From positions 1 through 64,000 of the forward strand of contig NZ_SMRP01000035.1 in NCBI RefSeq assembly GCF_004353915.1: DNA of 64,000 nt, read 5' to 3'. Every line of letters starts with the position of its first letter. The stretch's first letter is position 1. Shown here piece after piece: positions 42,651-52,197 of the stretch. This DNA is from Paraburkholderia silviterrae. Its GTDB lineage: Bacteria; Pseudomonadota; Gammaproteobacteria; Burkholderiales; Burkholderiaceae. The position numbers and the translations under genes are program-made. The notes beneath the pieces were generated by a model, which had not been told where the DNA came from, did not search any database, and saw nothing but the letters and a program-made list of their open reading frames with translations.

Positions 42651-42731
42651 GAACGCACCGCCCGGTGCCGCGTGGCCACGCGGCATGGACTGGCGGGGCG
42701 CGAAGCAGGACTTTGGGGGGCGCGAGCCGCG

Positions 42732-44570
42732 ATGGAAGAGTTGTTGCCATATTACGAGCGCGAGCTGTCGTTCCTGCGACGCTATTCGGGCGAATTCGCC
42801 CAGCGCTATCCGAAGATCGCAGCGCGGCTTGCGATGACGGGCGAGCAATGCGAAGACCCGCACGTCGAACGCATGATCGAGTCGTTCGCGCTGTTGGGCG
42901 CGCGCATCAACAAGCGTCTCGACGACGACTACCCGGAATTCACCGAAGCGCTGCTCGAAGTCCTCTATCCGCACTATCTGCGGCCTTTTCCCTCGTGCTC
43001 GATCGCGCAGCTCGGCACGAGCGCATCGTTCGTCAATCTCAGCGCGCCCGCGGTGATCGAGCGCGGCACGCAGCTCCGGTCGCGGCCCTTGCGCGGCGTG
43101 CAGTGCCGCTTTCGCACGGCCTATGACGTCACGCTCGCGCCCGTGCGCATCTCCGAGGCGCGCTACATGCCCGTGGCGATGGCGCCGAGCTCGATCGTGC
43201 TGCCGGCGGACGCCACCGGCGTGATTTCGATCACGTTCGAATCGATCTCTGCGCAACTGGATCTGGCCGCGCTGAAAGTGCCGCAATTGCGCGCCTACCT
43301 GCACGGCGAGCAATCGTTCATTGCGGCGCTCGGCGACTGTCTGTTCGTGAATGCGCTCGGCGCATGGGTCGAACCCGAGCGCAACGGGCGCTGGAAGGCG
43401 CTGCGCGAGCTGCCGTTTGCGCAGGTGGGCTTCGCCGATGACGATGCGCTCATCGACTTTCCCGCAAGATCGCATCCCGCCTACCGTCTGCTCACTGAAT
43501 ACTTCGCGTTTCCGGCCAAATTCGATTTCGTCGATTTCGACCTCGCGGCCATGAGCGCCGCCACGGGCCGCTGCCAGCGGCTCACGCTGCACATCGTGCT
43601 CAAGGAAGTGCGCGGCGACTCGCACGAGGCGCGCCTGCTCGACACGCTCGCGGCGCATCATCTGCGGCTTTTCTGCACGCCGGTCGTGAATCTCTTCAAG
43701 CAGCCCGGCGAGCCGATCCGCCTGAACCATCAGGCCATTGCGTATCCGGTGATTGGCGAGGCGCGCCGCGCGTTCGCCTACGAGGTCTATTCGATCGATT
43801 CCGTGAAACTCGTCCAGCAGCGGGCCAATGAAGAATCGGTCGTGGAATTCCGGCCGTTCTATTCGCTGCGCCACGGCGAGTCCGCGCGCGCCGGCCATTA
43901 CTGGTTTGCGCGCCGCGACGAATGGGTCGCGCAAAAGAGCCCCGGCTACGAAACCGAAATATCGATTGTCGACATCGACTTCGATCCCTCGGCGGAGCAG
44001 ACCGATACGCTGAGCCTGGAGCTCACCTGCACGAACCGCGATCTGCCTGCGGGGCTCGCCGTGGGGCTCGAAGGCGGCGACCTGTTTCAAGAGGGCGGTT
44101 CGCTCACGAACCAGATCACACTGCTCGCGCGGCCCACGCCGTGCGTGCGCTTCGAGCGCCGCCAGGCTGCGCACTGGCGCCTGATCTCGCATCTGTCGCT
44201 CAGCCACGTCTCGCTCACGAGCGGCGGCGCGACGACGCTCAAGGAAATGCTCACGCTCTACGACATGCGCCGCTCGGCGGTCTCGTCGCGGCACATCGAC
44301 GGCATTGTGAACGTGGAGCAGCGCCCGGCCGTGCAATGGCTGCCCGGCAAGCCGTTCGCCACGTTCGTGCGCGGCGTGGAGATTCGCGTGACCGTGGACG
44401 CAGACCACTTCGTCGGCACGAGCCTCGGCACTTTCGCGCGCGTGCTCGACGTGTTCTTCGGTCTGTATGTGCATATCAACAGCTTTATTGAACTGGTGGT
44501 GATTTCGCAACTCACCGGCGAGGAGATCCTGCGATGCAAGCCCCGCAGCGGCGAATCGATCCTGGTGTAA
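42732..44570 (+). CDS. tssF: T6SS baseplate protein TssF
   Basis: A 612-residue protein starting at the ATG at 42732, where MEELLPYYERELSFLRRYSGEFAQRYPKIAARL-type sequence forms the diagnostic VasA/ImpG N-terminus. Further blocks are EALLEVLYPHYLRPFPS, a central RFRTAYDVTLAPV strand region and the C-terminal VEIRVTVDADHFVGTS-like and FGLYVHINSFIELVV segments. With TssG it forms the wedge of the baseplate. It overlaps tssG by 37 bases, so translation of the two is coupled, consistent with their fixed stoichiometry. Confidence 0.96.
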   Translation: MEELLPYYERELSFLRRYSGEFAQRYPKIAARLAMTGEQCEDPHVERMIESFALLGARINKRLDDDYPEFTEALLEVLYPHYLRPFPSCSIAQLGTSASFVNLSAPAVIERGTQLRSRPLRGVQCRFRTAYDVTLAPVRISEARYMPVAMAPSSIVLPADATGVISITFESISAQLDLAALKVPQLRAYLHGEQSFIAALGDCLFVNALGAWVEPERNGRWKALRELPFAQVGFADDDALIDFPARSHPAYRLLTEYFAFPAKFDFVDFDLAAMSAATGRCQRLTLHIVLKEVRGDSHEARLLDTLAAHHLRLFCTPVVNLFKQPGEPIRLNHQAIAYPVIGEARRAFAYEVYSIDSVKLVQQRANEESVVEFRPFYSLRHGESARAGHYWFARRDEWVAQKSPGYETEISIVDIDFDPSAEQTDTLSLELTCTNRDLPAGLAVGLEGGDLFQEGGSLTNQITLLARPTPCVRFERRQAAHWRLISHLSLSHVSLTSGGATTLKEMLTLYDMRRSAVSSRHIDGIVNVEQRPAVQWLPGKPFATFVRGVEIRVTVDADHFVGTSLGTFARVLDVFFGLYVHINSFIELVVISQLTGEEILRCKPRSGESILV

Positions 44571-45619
44571 TCGAGCGCCTGCTCGACGAGCCGCACCGCT
44601 TCGAATTTTTTCAGGCGGTGCGCCTGCTCGAGCGCTGGTTCGTCGACAAGGCACAGGAGCGCCAGCGCGACGTGCTCGCGCAACGCGTGACGTTTCGCAA
44701 CACGCTCTCGCTCGGCTTTCCGCCCAGCGAAATCGAGCGCGCCGTGCCATACGATGAAGCCGGCCAGCCGCTCGCGGAAAAAGCCGCGCGCACCGCGGCG
44801 ATCGACGAAGGCAAGCTGGGCGAGGTGGCCATCACGCCCGCGTTCTTTGGCTTGCTGGGCGCGCAAGGTGCGCTGCCGCTGCACTATACGGAGCAGCTGA
44901 TCGCGCGCGAGCAGCTCAAGCGCGACCGCGCGGCGCGCGAGTTTTTCGACGTCTTTTCCAACCGCGCGACGGCGCTCTTTTACGCCGCGTGGAAGAAGTA
45001 CCGCCTGCCGTTTCACTACGAGCTCGATCGCGACGAACGCTATTTGCCGTTGTTGCTCGCGCTCGCGGGCGTGGCCAACGACGACTCGCGCGGCAGTCTG
45101 CACGGCGGGCCTGGCGCGCTGTTCGACGAAGCCATTGCCGGCCACGCCATTGCCGCGCGCCATCGGCCCGTTTCGGCGGCGTATCTGCAGAACACGCTCT
45201 CCGACTATTTCAATGTGCCCGTGCGTGTCGAGCAATTCGTCGGCAAGTGGTACGACGTGCCGCCCGAGCAGCTTTCCATGCTCGGCACGCGCAACGTCGT
45301 GCTGGGCGCGACCGCGCTCGCGGGCGAGCGCGTCTGGCAGCGCGACATGCGTGCGCGCCTCGTGATCGGGCCGCTCTCGAAAGAGGACTACGAAGCATTT
45401 CTGCCCGGCGGCGAGCGCGCGCTGGCGCTCGATCGCATGCTCACGCTGCTCGGGCGCGTGACCCTCGAATACGAAGTGCGGCTCGTGCTGCGCCGCGCGG
45501 ACGTGGGGCCGAGCCAGCTCGGCGCCGGCTCGCGGCTAGGCTGGGACGCCTTCCTCTGCACGCACGAAGCCGATAGCGACCGTAGCGACGCACACTACGA
45601 ACTGCATGCCACCCACTGA
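44534..45619 (+). CDS. tssG: T6SS baseplate protein TssG
   Basis: A 361-residue VasB/ImpH-family protein. Its N-terminal RFEFFQAVRLLERWF and RVTFRNTLSLGFPPSEI blocks, then ALPLHYTEQLIARE, FDVFSNRATALFYAAWKKYR and the C-terminal RARLVIGPLSKEDYEAFLPGG region are all typical. It begins inside the 3' end of tssF. It pairs with TssF (one TssG per two TssF in known baseplates) and contacts TssK and VgrG. Length is normal; tssH follows after 37 bases. Confidence 0.96.
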   Translation: MQAPQRRIDPGVIERLLDEPHRFEFFQAVRLLERWFVDKAQERQRDVLAQRVTFRNTLSLGFPPSEIERAVPYDEAGQPLAEKAARTAAIDEGKLGEVAITPAFFGLLGAQGALPLHYTEQLIAREQLKRDRAAREFFDVFSNRATALFYAAWKKYRLPFHYELDRDERYLPLLLALAGVANDDSRGSLHGGPGALFDEAIAGHAIAARHRPVSAAYLQNTLSDYFNVPVRVEQFVGKWYDVPPEQLSMLGTRNVVLGATALAGERVWQRDMRARLVIGPLSKEDYEAFLPGGERALALDRMLTLLGRVTLEYEVRLVLRRADVGPSQLGAGSRLGWDAFLCTHEADSDRSDAHYELHATH

Positions 45620-45656
45620 CGACTGACTGGAACCTCGCCCGGACCGACCTCACGAC

Positions 45657-48368
45657 ATGAGCACGCCTCTGAAGACCCTGATTACGAAGCTCAACACGAC
45701 CAGCCGCCTCGCGGCCGAACGGGCGGCCAGCTCGTGCCTGTCGCGCGGACATTACGAAGTCGATCTCGAACACCTGTTTCTCGCGCTGCTCGAAGAGCCG
45801 GCGTCCGATCTCGTGTGCGCGCTGCGCGCCTCGCGCGTCGATCCCCATGCGGTGCGCGCCGACTTCGAGCGCGAATTGCAGCACTTCAAGACGGGCAACA
45901 CGCGCACGCCAGTGTTTTCGCCGCATCTCATCGCGCTGTTCGAGCAGGCGTGGCTGATCGCTTCGCTCGACACGCAGATCGGCCGCATCCGCTCGGGCCA
46001 TCTGCTGCTCGCGCTGCTGGGCGCGCCCGATCTCGCGCAGTTTGCGCAGCGCATGTCGGCGCGTCTCGCCGAGGTGCCGGTGGCCGAGCTCAAGCATCGT
46101 TTCGACAAACTGACCGAAGGCTCGGTGGAAGGCGTGCCGCGCGACGCCGAGCGCAACGCGGCGCAACACGCCACCGCGTCCGGTGAAACCGCAGCGGAGC
46201 CGGGCGCAAGCGCCGGCCCCTCGAAGACGCCCGCGCTCGACACTTATACGACCGATCTCACGCAGCGCGCGAGAGAGGGCAGCGTGGACCCGGTGATCGG
46301 CCGCGAAGGCGAGATCCGCCAGACCATCGACATCCTGATGCGGCGCCGCCAGAACAACCCGATCCTCACGGGCGAGCCTGGCGTCGGCAAGACGGCGGTG
46401 GTGGAAGGGCTTGCGCTGCGCATCGCCGAAGGCGACGTGCCCGAGCCATTGCGCAACGTCGCGCTGCGCGTGCTCGACATGGGCCTGCTGCAGGCGGGCG
46501 CGAGCGTGAAGGGCGAGTTCGAGAACCGCCTGAAAAGCGTGATCGATGAGGTGAAGAAGAGCCCGCAGCCCATTGTGCTGTTCATCGACGAGGCGCACAC
46601 GATCATCGGCGCGGGCGGCCAGGCGGGCCAGAACGATGCCGCCAACCTGCTCAAGCCGGCGCTCGCGCGCGGCGAGCTGCGCACGATCGCGGCCACGACC
46701 TGGAGCGAGTACAAGAAGTACTTCGAGAAGGATGCCGCGCTCGCGCGGCGCTTCCAGGTGGTGAAGATCGAAGAGCCTGGCGAAGCGCTCGCGGCGGCCA
46801 TGCTGCGCGGCATGACGGGCCTCATGGAGCGCCACTTCAACGTGCGCATTCTCGACGAGGCGATCACCGAAGCCGTGCGCCTCTCGCATCGCTATATCAG
46901 CGCGCGCCAACTGCCCGACAAGGCGGTGAGCGTGCTCGACACCGCGTGCGCGAAGGTCGCGCTCGCGCATAGCTCGACGCCCGGTACGATCGACGACGGC
47001 AAGCGCCGCATCGAGCGCATCGAGGCCGAGATTGCGGCGCTCGAGCGCGAAGCGGCAAACGGCGCCGCACACGACGAACGCCTCGCCGAGTTGCGCGCGC
47101 AGCGCGACGAAGCCGCGGCCGCCGTTGCCGAAGACGAAGTGCGCTACGCCAGGGAGCGCGAGCTCGTCGCGCAAATCGCGGCGCTGCGCAGCCGTATCGA
47201 CACGGCGCGCGAAACGCGGGAAGAGGGCGAAAAGGGCGCGACGGACAACGCGGCCGAGCTCGCCCGCGACGCCGAAGCCGCGCGCGCGGCGCTGCCCGCG
47301 CTCATCGAGCAGTTGCATGCGTTGCAGGGCGACGGCCCGATGGTGCCGCTGCAAGTGGACGCGCACGTGGTGGCCGAAGTGGTCGCGTCATGGACCGGCA
47401 TTCCGCTGGGCCGCATGGTGAAGGACGAGATCAAGACCGTGCTCAACCTGAACCCGCTGCTCGGCGAGCGCGTGATCGGCCAGGACCATGCGCTCGAGGC
47501 CATCGCCCAGCGCGTGCGCACGGCGAACGCGAACCTCGAGGACCCGAACAAGCCGCGCGGCGTGTTCATGTTCGTGGGCCCCTCGGGCGTGGGCAAGACC
47601 GAAACGGCGCTCGCGCTCGCCGATATCCTCTATGGCGGCGAACGCAAGCTCGTGACCATCAACATGAGCGAGTACCAGGAGGCGCATAGCGTCTCGGGCC
47701 TGAAGGGCTCGCCGCCGGGCTACGTGGGCTACGGCGAAGGCGGCGTGCTGACCGAGGCGGTGCGCCGCAACCCGTATTCGGTCGTGCTGCTCGACGAGGT
47801 CGAAAAGGCCCACCCCGACGTGCTGGAAATGTTCTTCCAGATCTTCGACAAGGGCACGATGGACGACGCCGAAGGACGCGCCATCGATTTCCGCAACACG
47901 CTGATCATCCTGACCTCGAACGTGGGCTCGGCCGCGGTAATGCAGGCGTGCCTGAACAAGCCCGCCGAAGAGCTGCCGGACGCGGATGCGCTTGCCGAAC
48001 TGTTGCGCCCGCAACTTTACAAGACCTTCAAGCCCGCCTTCCTCGGGCGCATGAAGGTCGTTCCGTACTATCCGATCTCCGACGACGTGCTTGCCGAGAT
48101 CATCGAACTCAAGCTCGAACGCATCCGCCGGCGCATCGAGGCGAACCACGGCGCCGCCTTCGAGTGGGACGACTCGCTCGTGGAAGCCGTGCTGGCCCGC
48201 TGCACCGAAGTGGACTCGGGCGCGCGCAACGTCGACCACATTCTGAACGGCACGCTGCTGCCCGAGCTTGCGCAGCAGGTGCTCGAACGCATCGCGCAGG
48301 GCACCGCGCTCGCGAGCGTGGCGGTGCGAGCGAATGAGGCCGGCGAGTTCGAATACACCGTGAATTGA
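45657..48368 (+). CDS. tssH: T6SS recycling ATPase TssH (ClpV)
   Basis: A 903-residue AAA+ ATPase. An N-terminal Clp_N-like domain (about 1-160) binds contracted sheath. The first nucleotide-binding domain has Walker A GEPGVGKT at 239-246 and Walker B VLFIDEAHT. A coiled-coil middle domain (about 430-550) contains KRRIERIEAEIAALE. The second has Walker A GPSGVGKT at 641-648 and VVLLDEVEKAHPDV. All catalytic motifs are intact. It disassembles spent TssB/C sheaths for reuse. The linker (about 165-200) is unusually Ala/Gly/Ser-rich. It is followed by tssA after two bases. Confidence 0.97.
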   Translation: MSTPLKTLITKLNTTSRLAAERAASSCLSRGHYEVDLEHLFLALLEEPASDLVCALRASRVDPHAVRADFERELQHFKTGNTRTPVFSPHLIALFEQAWLIASLDTQIGRIRSGHLLLALLGAPDLAQFAQRMSARLAEVPVAELKHRFDKLTEGSVEGVPRDAERNAAQHATASGETAAEPGASAGPSKTPALDTYTTDLTQRAREGSVDPVIGREGEIRQTIDILMRRRQNNPILTGEPGVGKTAVVEGLALRIAEGDVPEPLRNVALRVLDMGLLQAGASVKGEFENRLKSVIDEVKKSPQPIVLFIDEAHTIIGAGGQAGQNDAANLLKPALARGELRTIAATTWSEYKKYFEKDAALARRFQVVKIEEPGEALAAAMLRGMTGLMERHFNVRILDEAITEAVRLSHRYISARQLPDKAVSVLDTACAKVALAHSSTPGTIDDGKRRIERIEAEIAALEREAANGAAHDERLAELRAQRDEAAAAVAEDEVRYARERELVAQIAALRSRIDTARETREEGEKGATDNAAELARDAEAARAALPALIEQLHALQGDGPMVPLQVDAHVVAEVVASWTGIPLGRMVKDEIKTVLNLNPLLGERVIGQDHALEAIAQRVRTANANLEDPNKPRGVFMFVGPSGVGKTETALALADILYGGERKLVTINMSEYQEAHSVSGLKGSPPGYVGYGEGGVLTEAVRRNPYSVVLLDEVEKAHPDVLEMFFQIFDKGTMDDAEGRAIDFRNTLIILTSNVGSAAVMQACLNKPAEELPDADALAELLRPQLYKTFKPAFLGRMKVVPYYPISDDVLAEIIELKLERIRRRIEANHGAAFEWDDSLVEAVLARCTEVDSGARNVDHILNGTLLPELAQQVLERIAQGTALASVAVRANEAGEFEYTVN

Positions 48369-48370
48369 CC

Positions 48371-49519
48371 ATGCCGACCGCCATGTCCACCGATACCACC
48401 GCGCTCTTTGCGCCCATCACCGAAAGCTCGCCGTGCGGCGAAGATCTGCTGTTTTCCGCGGATTTCGACGCCATCGCTCACGCGCGCCGCTTCGACGATC
48501 CTTCGCTCGATCAGGGCGAGTGGGTCACGGAAATCAAGGAAGCGGACTGGGCTTTCGTGGCCGAACGCTGCACTGCGCTGCTCGCCACACAGACCAAGGA
48601 CCTGCGCGTGGCCGTGTGGCTCACCGAGGCGCTGGCGATCCAGGACGGCATGCCCGGCCTCACGCAAGGCTTTGCCGTTCTCACGGGGCTCGTGGAGCGC
48701 TTCTGGGATCATCTGCATCCGCTGCCCGAGGGCGACGACGTGGAGTCGCGCCTCGGTAATGTCGCGTGGCTTGCGGGGCGATCGGCTGAGCTGCTGCGCG
48801 CCGTGCCGCTCACGCAGTCGGGCGCGCCGTTTAGCGCGCTTGACTGGGAAGTCGCGCAGCATGTTGCGCAGGCCATCAAGCGCGATCCCGAGAACGCGGC
48901 CGACATTGCGCGTGGGAAGCCTTCGGTTGAGCAGATCGATGCTTCGCGGCGGGCTACGGCGCCCGCGTTTTATGAGGCGCTGCTCGCGCAATTCAAGGCT
49001 TTCGAAGTGGCGCTCGCAGCGCTCGACGATGAGCTGGAGCGCCGTGCGGGCGACGCCGCGCCGAGCTTTCGGCAAACGCGTGATACTTTCGAGACGGTTT
49101 ACGGCCTGGTCGCGCGCTTTGCTCGTGACGTGGGCGTCGATCCGGATGCGGCTGCGAAAGCGCTGCAAGCGGCGCACGATCAGCATGATTCACAAGCAGT
49201 CCAGAGCGAATCGGATTTCGTGGCGCAGCGCGCGGAGCCGAGCTTCAAGTCTTTGCCCTATGAGGAACCCGTGCAGACTCCGACTCGCGTTCATGGTAGC
49301 GTGCATGGCGGTATTCAGAGCCGCGCGGATGCGGTGGCGCAGTTGCGCGCCGTGGCTGATTATTTTCGTGCTACTGAGCCGCATAGTCCGGTGGCTTATC
49401 TTGCTGATAAGGCGGCCGAGTGGGCCGGCATGCCGCTGCATGAGTGGCTTGCCACGGTGGTGAAGGACGATGGCACGCTCTCGCACATTCGGGAGATGCT
49501 GGGCGTAAAGGCTGAGTGA
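48371..49519 (+). CDS. tssA: T6SS cap/baseplate-priming protein TssA
   Basis: A 382-residue protein starting at an ATG two bases after the tssH stop (a second in-frame ATG lies at 48383). The N-terminal ImpA_N domain spans about 10-130 (PCGEDLLFSADFDAI, LEALAIQDGMPGLTQGFAVL-like, FWDHLHPLPEGDD). The C-terminal domain (about 315-382) has YFRATEPHSPVAYLADKAAEWAGMPLHEWL. TssA primes sheath assembly and may cap its distal end; this short-C-terminus architecture resembles the baseplate-associated class. It closes the plus-strand block and runs into the inverted-repeat element. Confidence 0.94.
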   Translation: MPTAMSTDTTALFAPITESSPCGEDLLFSADFDAIAHARRFDDPSLDQGEWVTEIKEADWAFVAERCTALLATQTKDLRVAVWLTEALAIQDGMPGLTQGFAVLTGLVERFWDHLHPLPEGDDVESRLGNVAWLAGRSAELLRAVPLTQSGAPFSALDWEVAQHVAQAIKRDPENAADIARGKPSVEQIDASRRATAPAFYEALLAQFKAFEVALAALDDELERRAGDAAPSFRQTRDTFETVYGLVARFARDVGVDPDAAAKALQAAHDQHDSQAVQSESDFVAQRAEPSFKSLPYEEPVQTPTRVHGSVHGGIQSRADAVAQLRAVADYFRATEPHSPVAYLADKAAEWAGMPLHEWLATVVKDDGTLSHIREMLGVKAE

Positions 49520-49572
49520 GTGTTTTTTGATTGATGAAGTTGCTGGATTCTGTGGGGGCGCTTGGGGCTTTT

Positions 49573-50151
49573 CGCGTTTCCTTGTTTTCATGTCGGTATA
49601 TTAGTGTTGCCCCTGTGCGGGGCGGCACCTACTTTTCTTTGCAGCCGCAAAGAAAAGTAGGCAAAAGAAAGCGGCTCAAACCGCCAGTGTGACGCAGTCC
49701 ACCACTGCCCTGTAAATCGGAGCGGCTCCGGGGCATCCGTCACCTCGCGCACTCCGCCTTAGTGACAAAGGGCTCATCCTTCCCGCCTCGCGCTGCGTGC
49801 GGGCGGAAGGGTCTGCAAGGAAAACCGGGCGTGTTGCCAGCGAATGCGCGATAGTACTGCCGATCAAATACACTGGAGTACTACGAAACCGCGTGCGTCC
49901 CACTGGTTTTGGTTATGCCCCACGGCGCGCGTAGCGCCGCCGGATGGATGAGCCCTTAGTCACTCCGGGTGACGGCGCGTGGTGACAGACGCCCCGGAGC
50001 CACTCCGATTAAAGGTTAGTGGTCCACTGCGTCACACTGGCGGTTTGAGCGGCTTTCTTTTGCCTACTTTTCTTTGCCGCTGCAAAGAAAAGTAGGTGCC
50101 GCCCCGCACAGGGGTAACACCAATATACCGACACGAAAACAAGGAAACGCG
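49573..50151. repeat. 580-bp inverted-repeat element with nested hairpins
   Basis: A left arm (49573-49779, 207 bases) and right arm (49946-50151, 206 bases) are inverted copies of each other with scattered mismatches, separated by a unique core of 166 bases. Each arm carries its own perfect 15-bp hairpin: CCTACTTTTCTTTGC pairs with GCAAAGAAAAGTAGG at 49628-49661 and 50063-50096. No transposase-like gene is visible within it. It fills the junction between the convergent tssA and OmpA-domain genes (706-base gap 49520-50225), so the hairpins may also work as a two-way terminator. Similar CTACTTTTCTTTGC hairpins are, as I recall, repeated in Paraburkholderia genomes; this needs a search. Confidence 0.85.
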
Positions 50152-50225
50152 ACGGAAACGCGAGGGAAACGCGACGGAATCACACAAAACCCCCATCGCG
50201 ACAGCAGAAACCGCAAATCAAAAAA

Positions 50226-51203
50226 TCAGAGTCCCGCCCGAAACTCAATACGCCGGTTACGCGCGCGCCCATCCGCGCTATCATTCGAAGCCACCGGCTG
50301 ATCGGGCCCAACACCATCGGTCGTGAGCTGCTGCGGCGAGATCCCCTTCCCAACGAGATACCCCTTCACGGCATCCGCACGCGCCTGGCTCAGCGCGATA
50401 TTCGACGCGCGATTGCCCGAGTTATCGGTGTGACCGATGATCTCCACCGTACGCGTGTTCATTTTCACCAACACGGCCGCCATCTGATCGAGAATCGCGC
50501 GCCCCTGGGGCGCGAGCGTGGCGCTGCCCGTTTCGAATTCGATCGTGCGGTTCGCGAGCGTCTGGTCGAGCAGCCCTTGTTCGGACGCGCTCACCCGCAG
50601 GCCGTTGCGAATGGTGTAGGTGGGATTGAGCGCATTGGCCATGTCGCTGGCGATCTGCTGGCGTTGCGCTTCGTTGCCCACTTCGCCGCGCACGTCAATC
50701 TGCGTGCCGTCGATCTTCAGTTGTCCTTTGCGGATCTGCTTCAGCCCAGGGTTGATCAGCTTCTGCACGTTCGTCGACCAGTTGGGCGGCGTGGCCACGT
50801 CGCCGACCTCGATCTGATCGACCACGTTCGCCGCGCCATAGGTGTCGCGCAGGCGCTGCAGCACGGCGGCGTGAGTCGCCTCGTCGGGCACCTTGCCACC
50901 CACCACGACCTGGCCCGGCGCCGTGTTCGCCGGAGCGGGCGTCGTGCTCGCGGTGCTGCGCGTGCCGGAAGCGGAGGGCGCGGCGTTGGCCGTGCCGGGT
51001 TGGTTGACCTGACCGTTCGAGGACGCCGCGTCGGGCAGCACCGTGGTGCGGATCTGCCCGCCGCTCGTATCCACAGGCGTGACGCGCGCGGGGCTGGCGT
51101 CGTCGGCAAATGCAGGGGCGCAGAACGCGCCAAACGCACCAAACATCAGCGCCGCCGCGGCGGCGAGGGCGCCGCGCTTATGCAGCTCAAGCACGGCGGC
51201 CAT
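50226..51203 (-). CDS. OmpA-domain outer-envelope protein of the T6SS cluster
   Basis: A 325-residue exported protein starting at the ATG at 51203, which begins a signal peptide (LHKRGALAAAAALMFGAFGA, cleaved near AFAD). A linker rich in Ala/Pro/Thr (about 35-100) leads to a BON-like middle region and a C-terminal OmpA/MotB peptidoglycan-binding domain with FETGSATL, VEIIGHTDNSGNRASNIALSQARADAV-like sequence and NRRIEFR. It overlaps the end of tagF by 17 bases. It probably anchors the secretion complex to the cell wall, a job done in other systems by an extended TssL, which here lacks that domain. Confidence 0.9.
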   Translation of the reverse strand: MAAVLELHKRGALAAAAALMFGAFGAFCAPAFADDASPARVTPVDTSGGQIRTTVLPDAASSNGQVNQPGTANAAPSASGTRSTASTTPAPANTAPGQVVVGGKVPDEATHAAVLQRLRDTYGAANVVDQIEVGDVATPPNWSTNVQKLINPGLKQIRKGQLKIDGTQIDVRGEVGNEAQRQQIASDMANALNPTYTIRNGLRVSASEQGLLDQTLANRTIEFETGSATLAPQGRAILDQMAAVLVKMNTRTVEIIGHTDNSGNRASNIALSQARADAVKGYLVGKGISPQQLTTDGVGPDQPVASNDSADGRARNRRIEFRAGL

Positions 51204-52197
51204 TGACCAGCTCCCCGATGAACGCCTCGCGGAACGTGTCGATCGAGACACGCAGCGACAGTTGCGGTTGATCGAGGTAGCTGACGAGTTTGCTGATGCC
51301 ATGGTCGTTCTGTGCATGTTCGTCGACCCACTCGGGATCGTCGATATCGATGTTATGGGCCGAGTAGGTTTGCGGATCGACCACGCTATGCAAGGTCTTC
51401 GCCGAGGCGCCGTTGAAGCCGATGATGAGCCGCTCGCGCTGCGCGATGGTGCCCATGAAGATGGCTAGTTCGAAGTCGGCCTTCGAGACGAATGGCGCGA
51501 TCAACTCGAGCCAGAATGCGGCCACGAGGCTGCGGTAGAACGGGTCGGTCGGCAGCGGCAGCGTGAGGCCGCGCTCGAGATGCGCCGCGCCGCTCGTCAT
51601 CACGGGGCGCAAAAGCGAGCCGAGCGCGAGCATCGCGCCGCGCAGGCGCACCGGATGGCCGCTTGCGAGCAGCATCTGCTCGAGTCCCGAGAGCGTCTGA
51701 TGCTCGATGAAGTCGGCGAAGGTGCCGTCGTGCGGATTGCCCGCGCCGCCCACGTCCACCGGCACGAAGGTCTCGCCGAGCGCCTGCAGTGCGCCGGCCG
51801 GCTCGCTCGGGCCCAAGAGCGGCTGCATCTGCGCGGCGACGCGCGACCACAGGCGCGCGAGCGCGAGCGGGCTGCGCGCGAGAAACGCGAGCGGCTGCTC
51901 GACTTCGAGCGCCGTGGCCGCGAGAAAGGGAAAGCGCCGCGATGACTGGTCGCGGCTCGCCACCATGTGCCCCGCGATCGCGAGCTTGCTCTGCGAGCCG
52001 AGAAACGCGAAGTGCATCGGCTGCGCTTCTTCGTAGACGATCTTCCAGCGCGGATCGTCGGTGAGCATGTCCATCGCTTCGGCAATCCAGCGGTCGAGCG
52101 TCTGCAGCAGTTGCGGATTGTGCGCGCTCTTCACGAAGTCGCCGCGCGACGGGATCTTGCCGAAGTAGGCGATCTGCGCCTGAACGGTTTGCGTCAT
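51187..52197 (-). CDS. tagF: T6SS-associated protein TagF (ImpM family)
   Basis: A 336-residue protein with the TagF/ImpM N-terminal domain (IAYFGKIPSRGDFVKSAHNPQLLQTLDRWI at about 9-38, then HFAFLGS, LAIAGHMVASRDQSSRRFPFL). The C-terminal half is longer than in the Pseudomonas protein (about 220 residues). TagF represses T6SS assembly after translation, in Pseudomonas in parallel with the PpkA/PppA phosphorylation pathway; no PpkA, PppA or Fha gene lies here. Its start overlaps the tssM stop by four bases and its end overlaps the OmpA-domain gene, making a tight minus-strand operon. Confidence 0.92.
   Translation of the reverse strand: MTQTVQAQIAYFGKIPSRGDFVKSAHNPQLLQTLDRWIAEAMDMLTDDPRWKIVYEEAQPMHFAFLGSQSKLAIAGHMVASRDQSSRRFPFLAATALEVEQPLAFLARSPLALARLWSRVAAQMQPLLGPSEPAGALQALGETFVPVDVGGAGNPHDGTFADFIEHQTLSGLEQMLLASGHPVRLRGAMLALGSLLRPVMTSGAAHLERGLTLPLPTDPFYRSLVAAFWLELIAPFVSKADFELAIFMGTIAQRERLIIGFNGASAKTLHSVVDPQTYSAHNIDIDDPEWVDEHAQNDHGISKLVSYLDQPQLSLRVSIDTFREAFIGELVNGRRA

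Noticed and set aside
42549..44750. 733-residue open frame opposite tssE, tssF and tssG
   Set aside because: Spans three well-supported genes on the other strand and has biased Arg/Ala composition.
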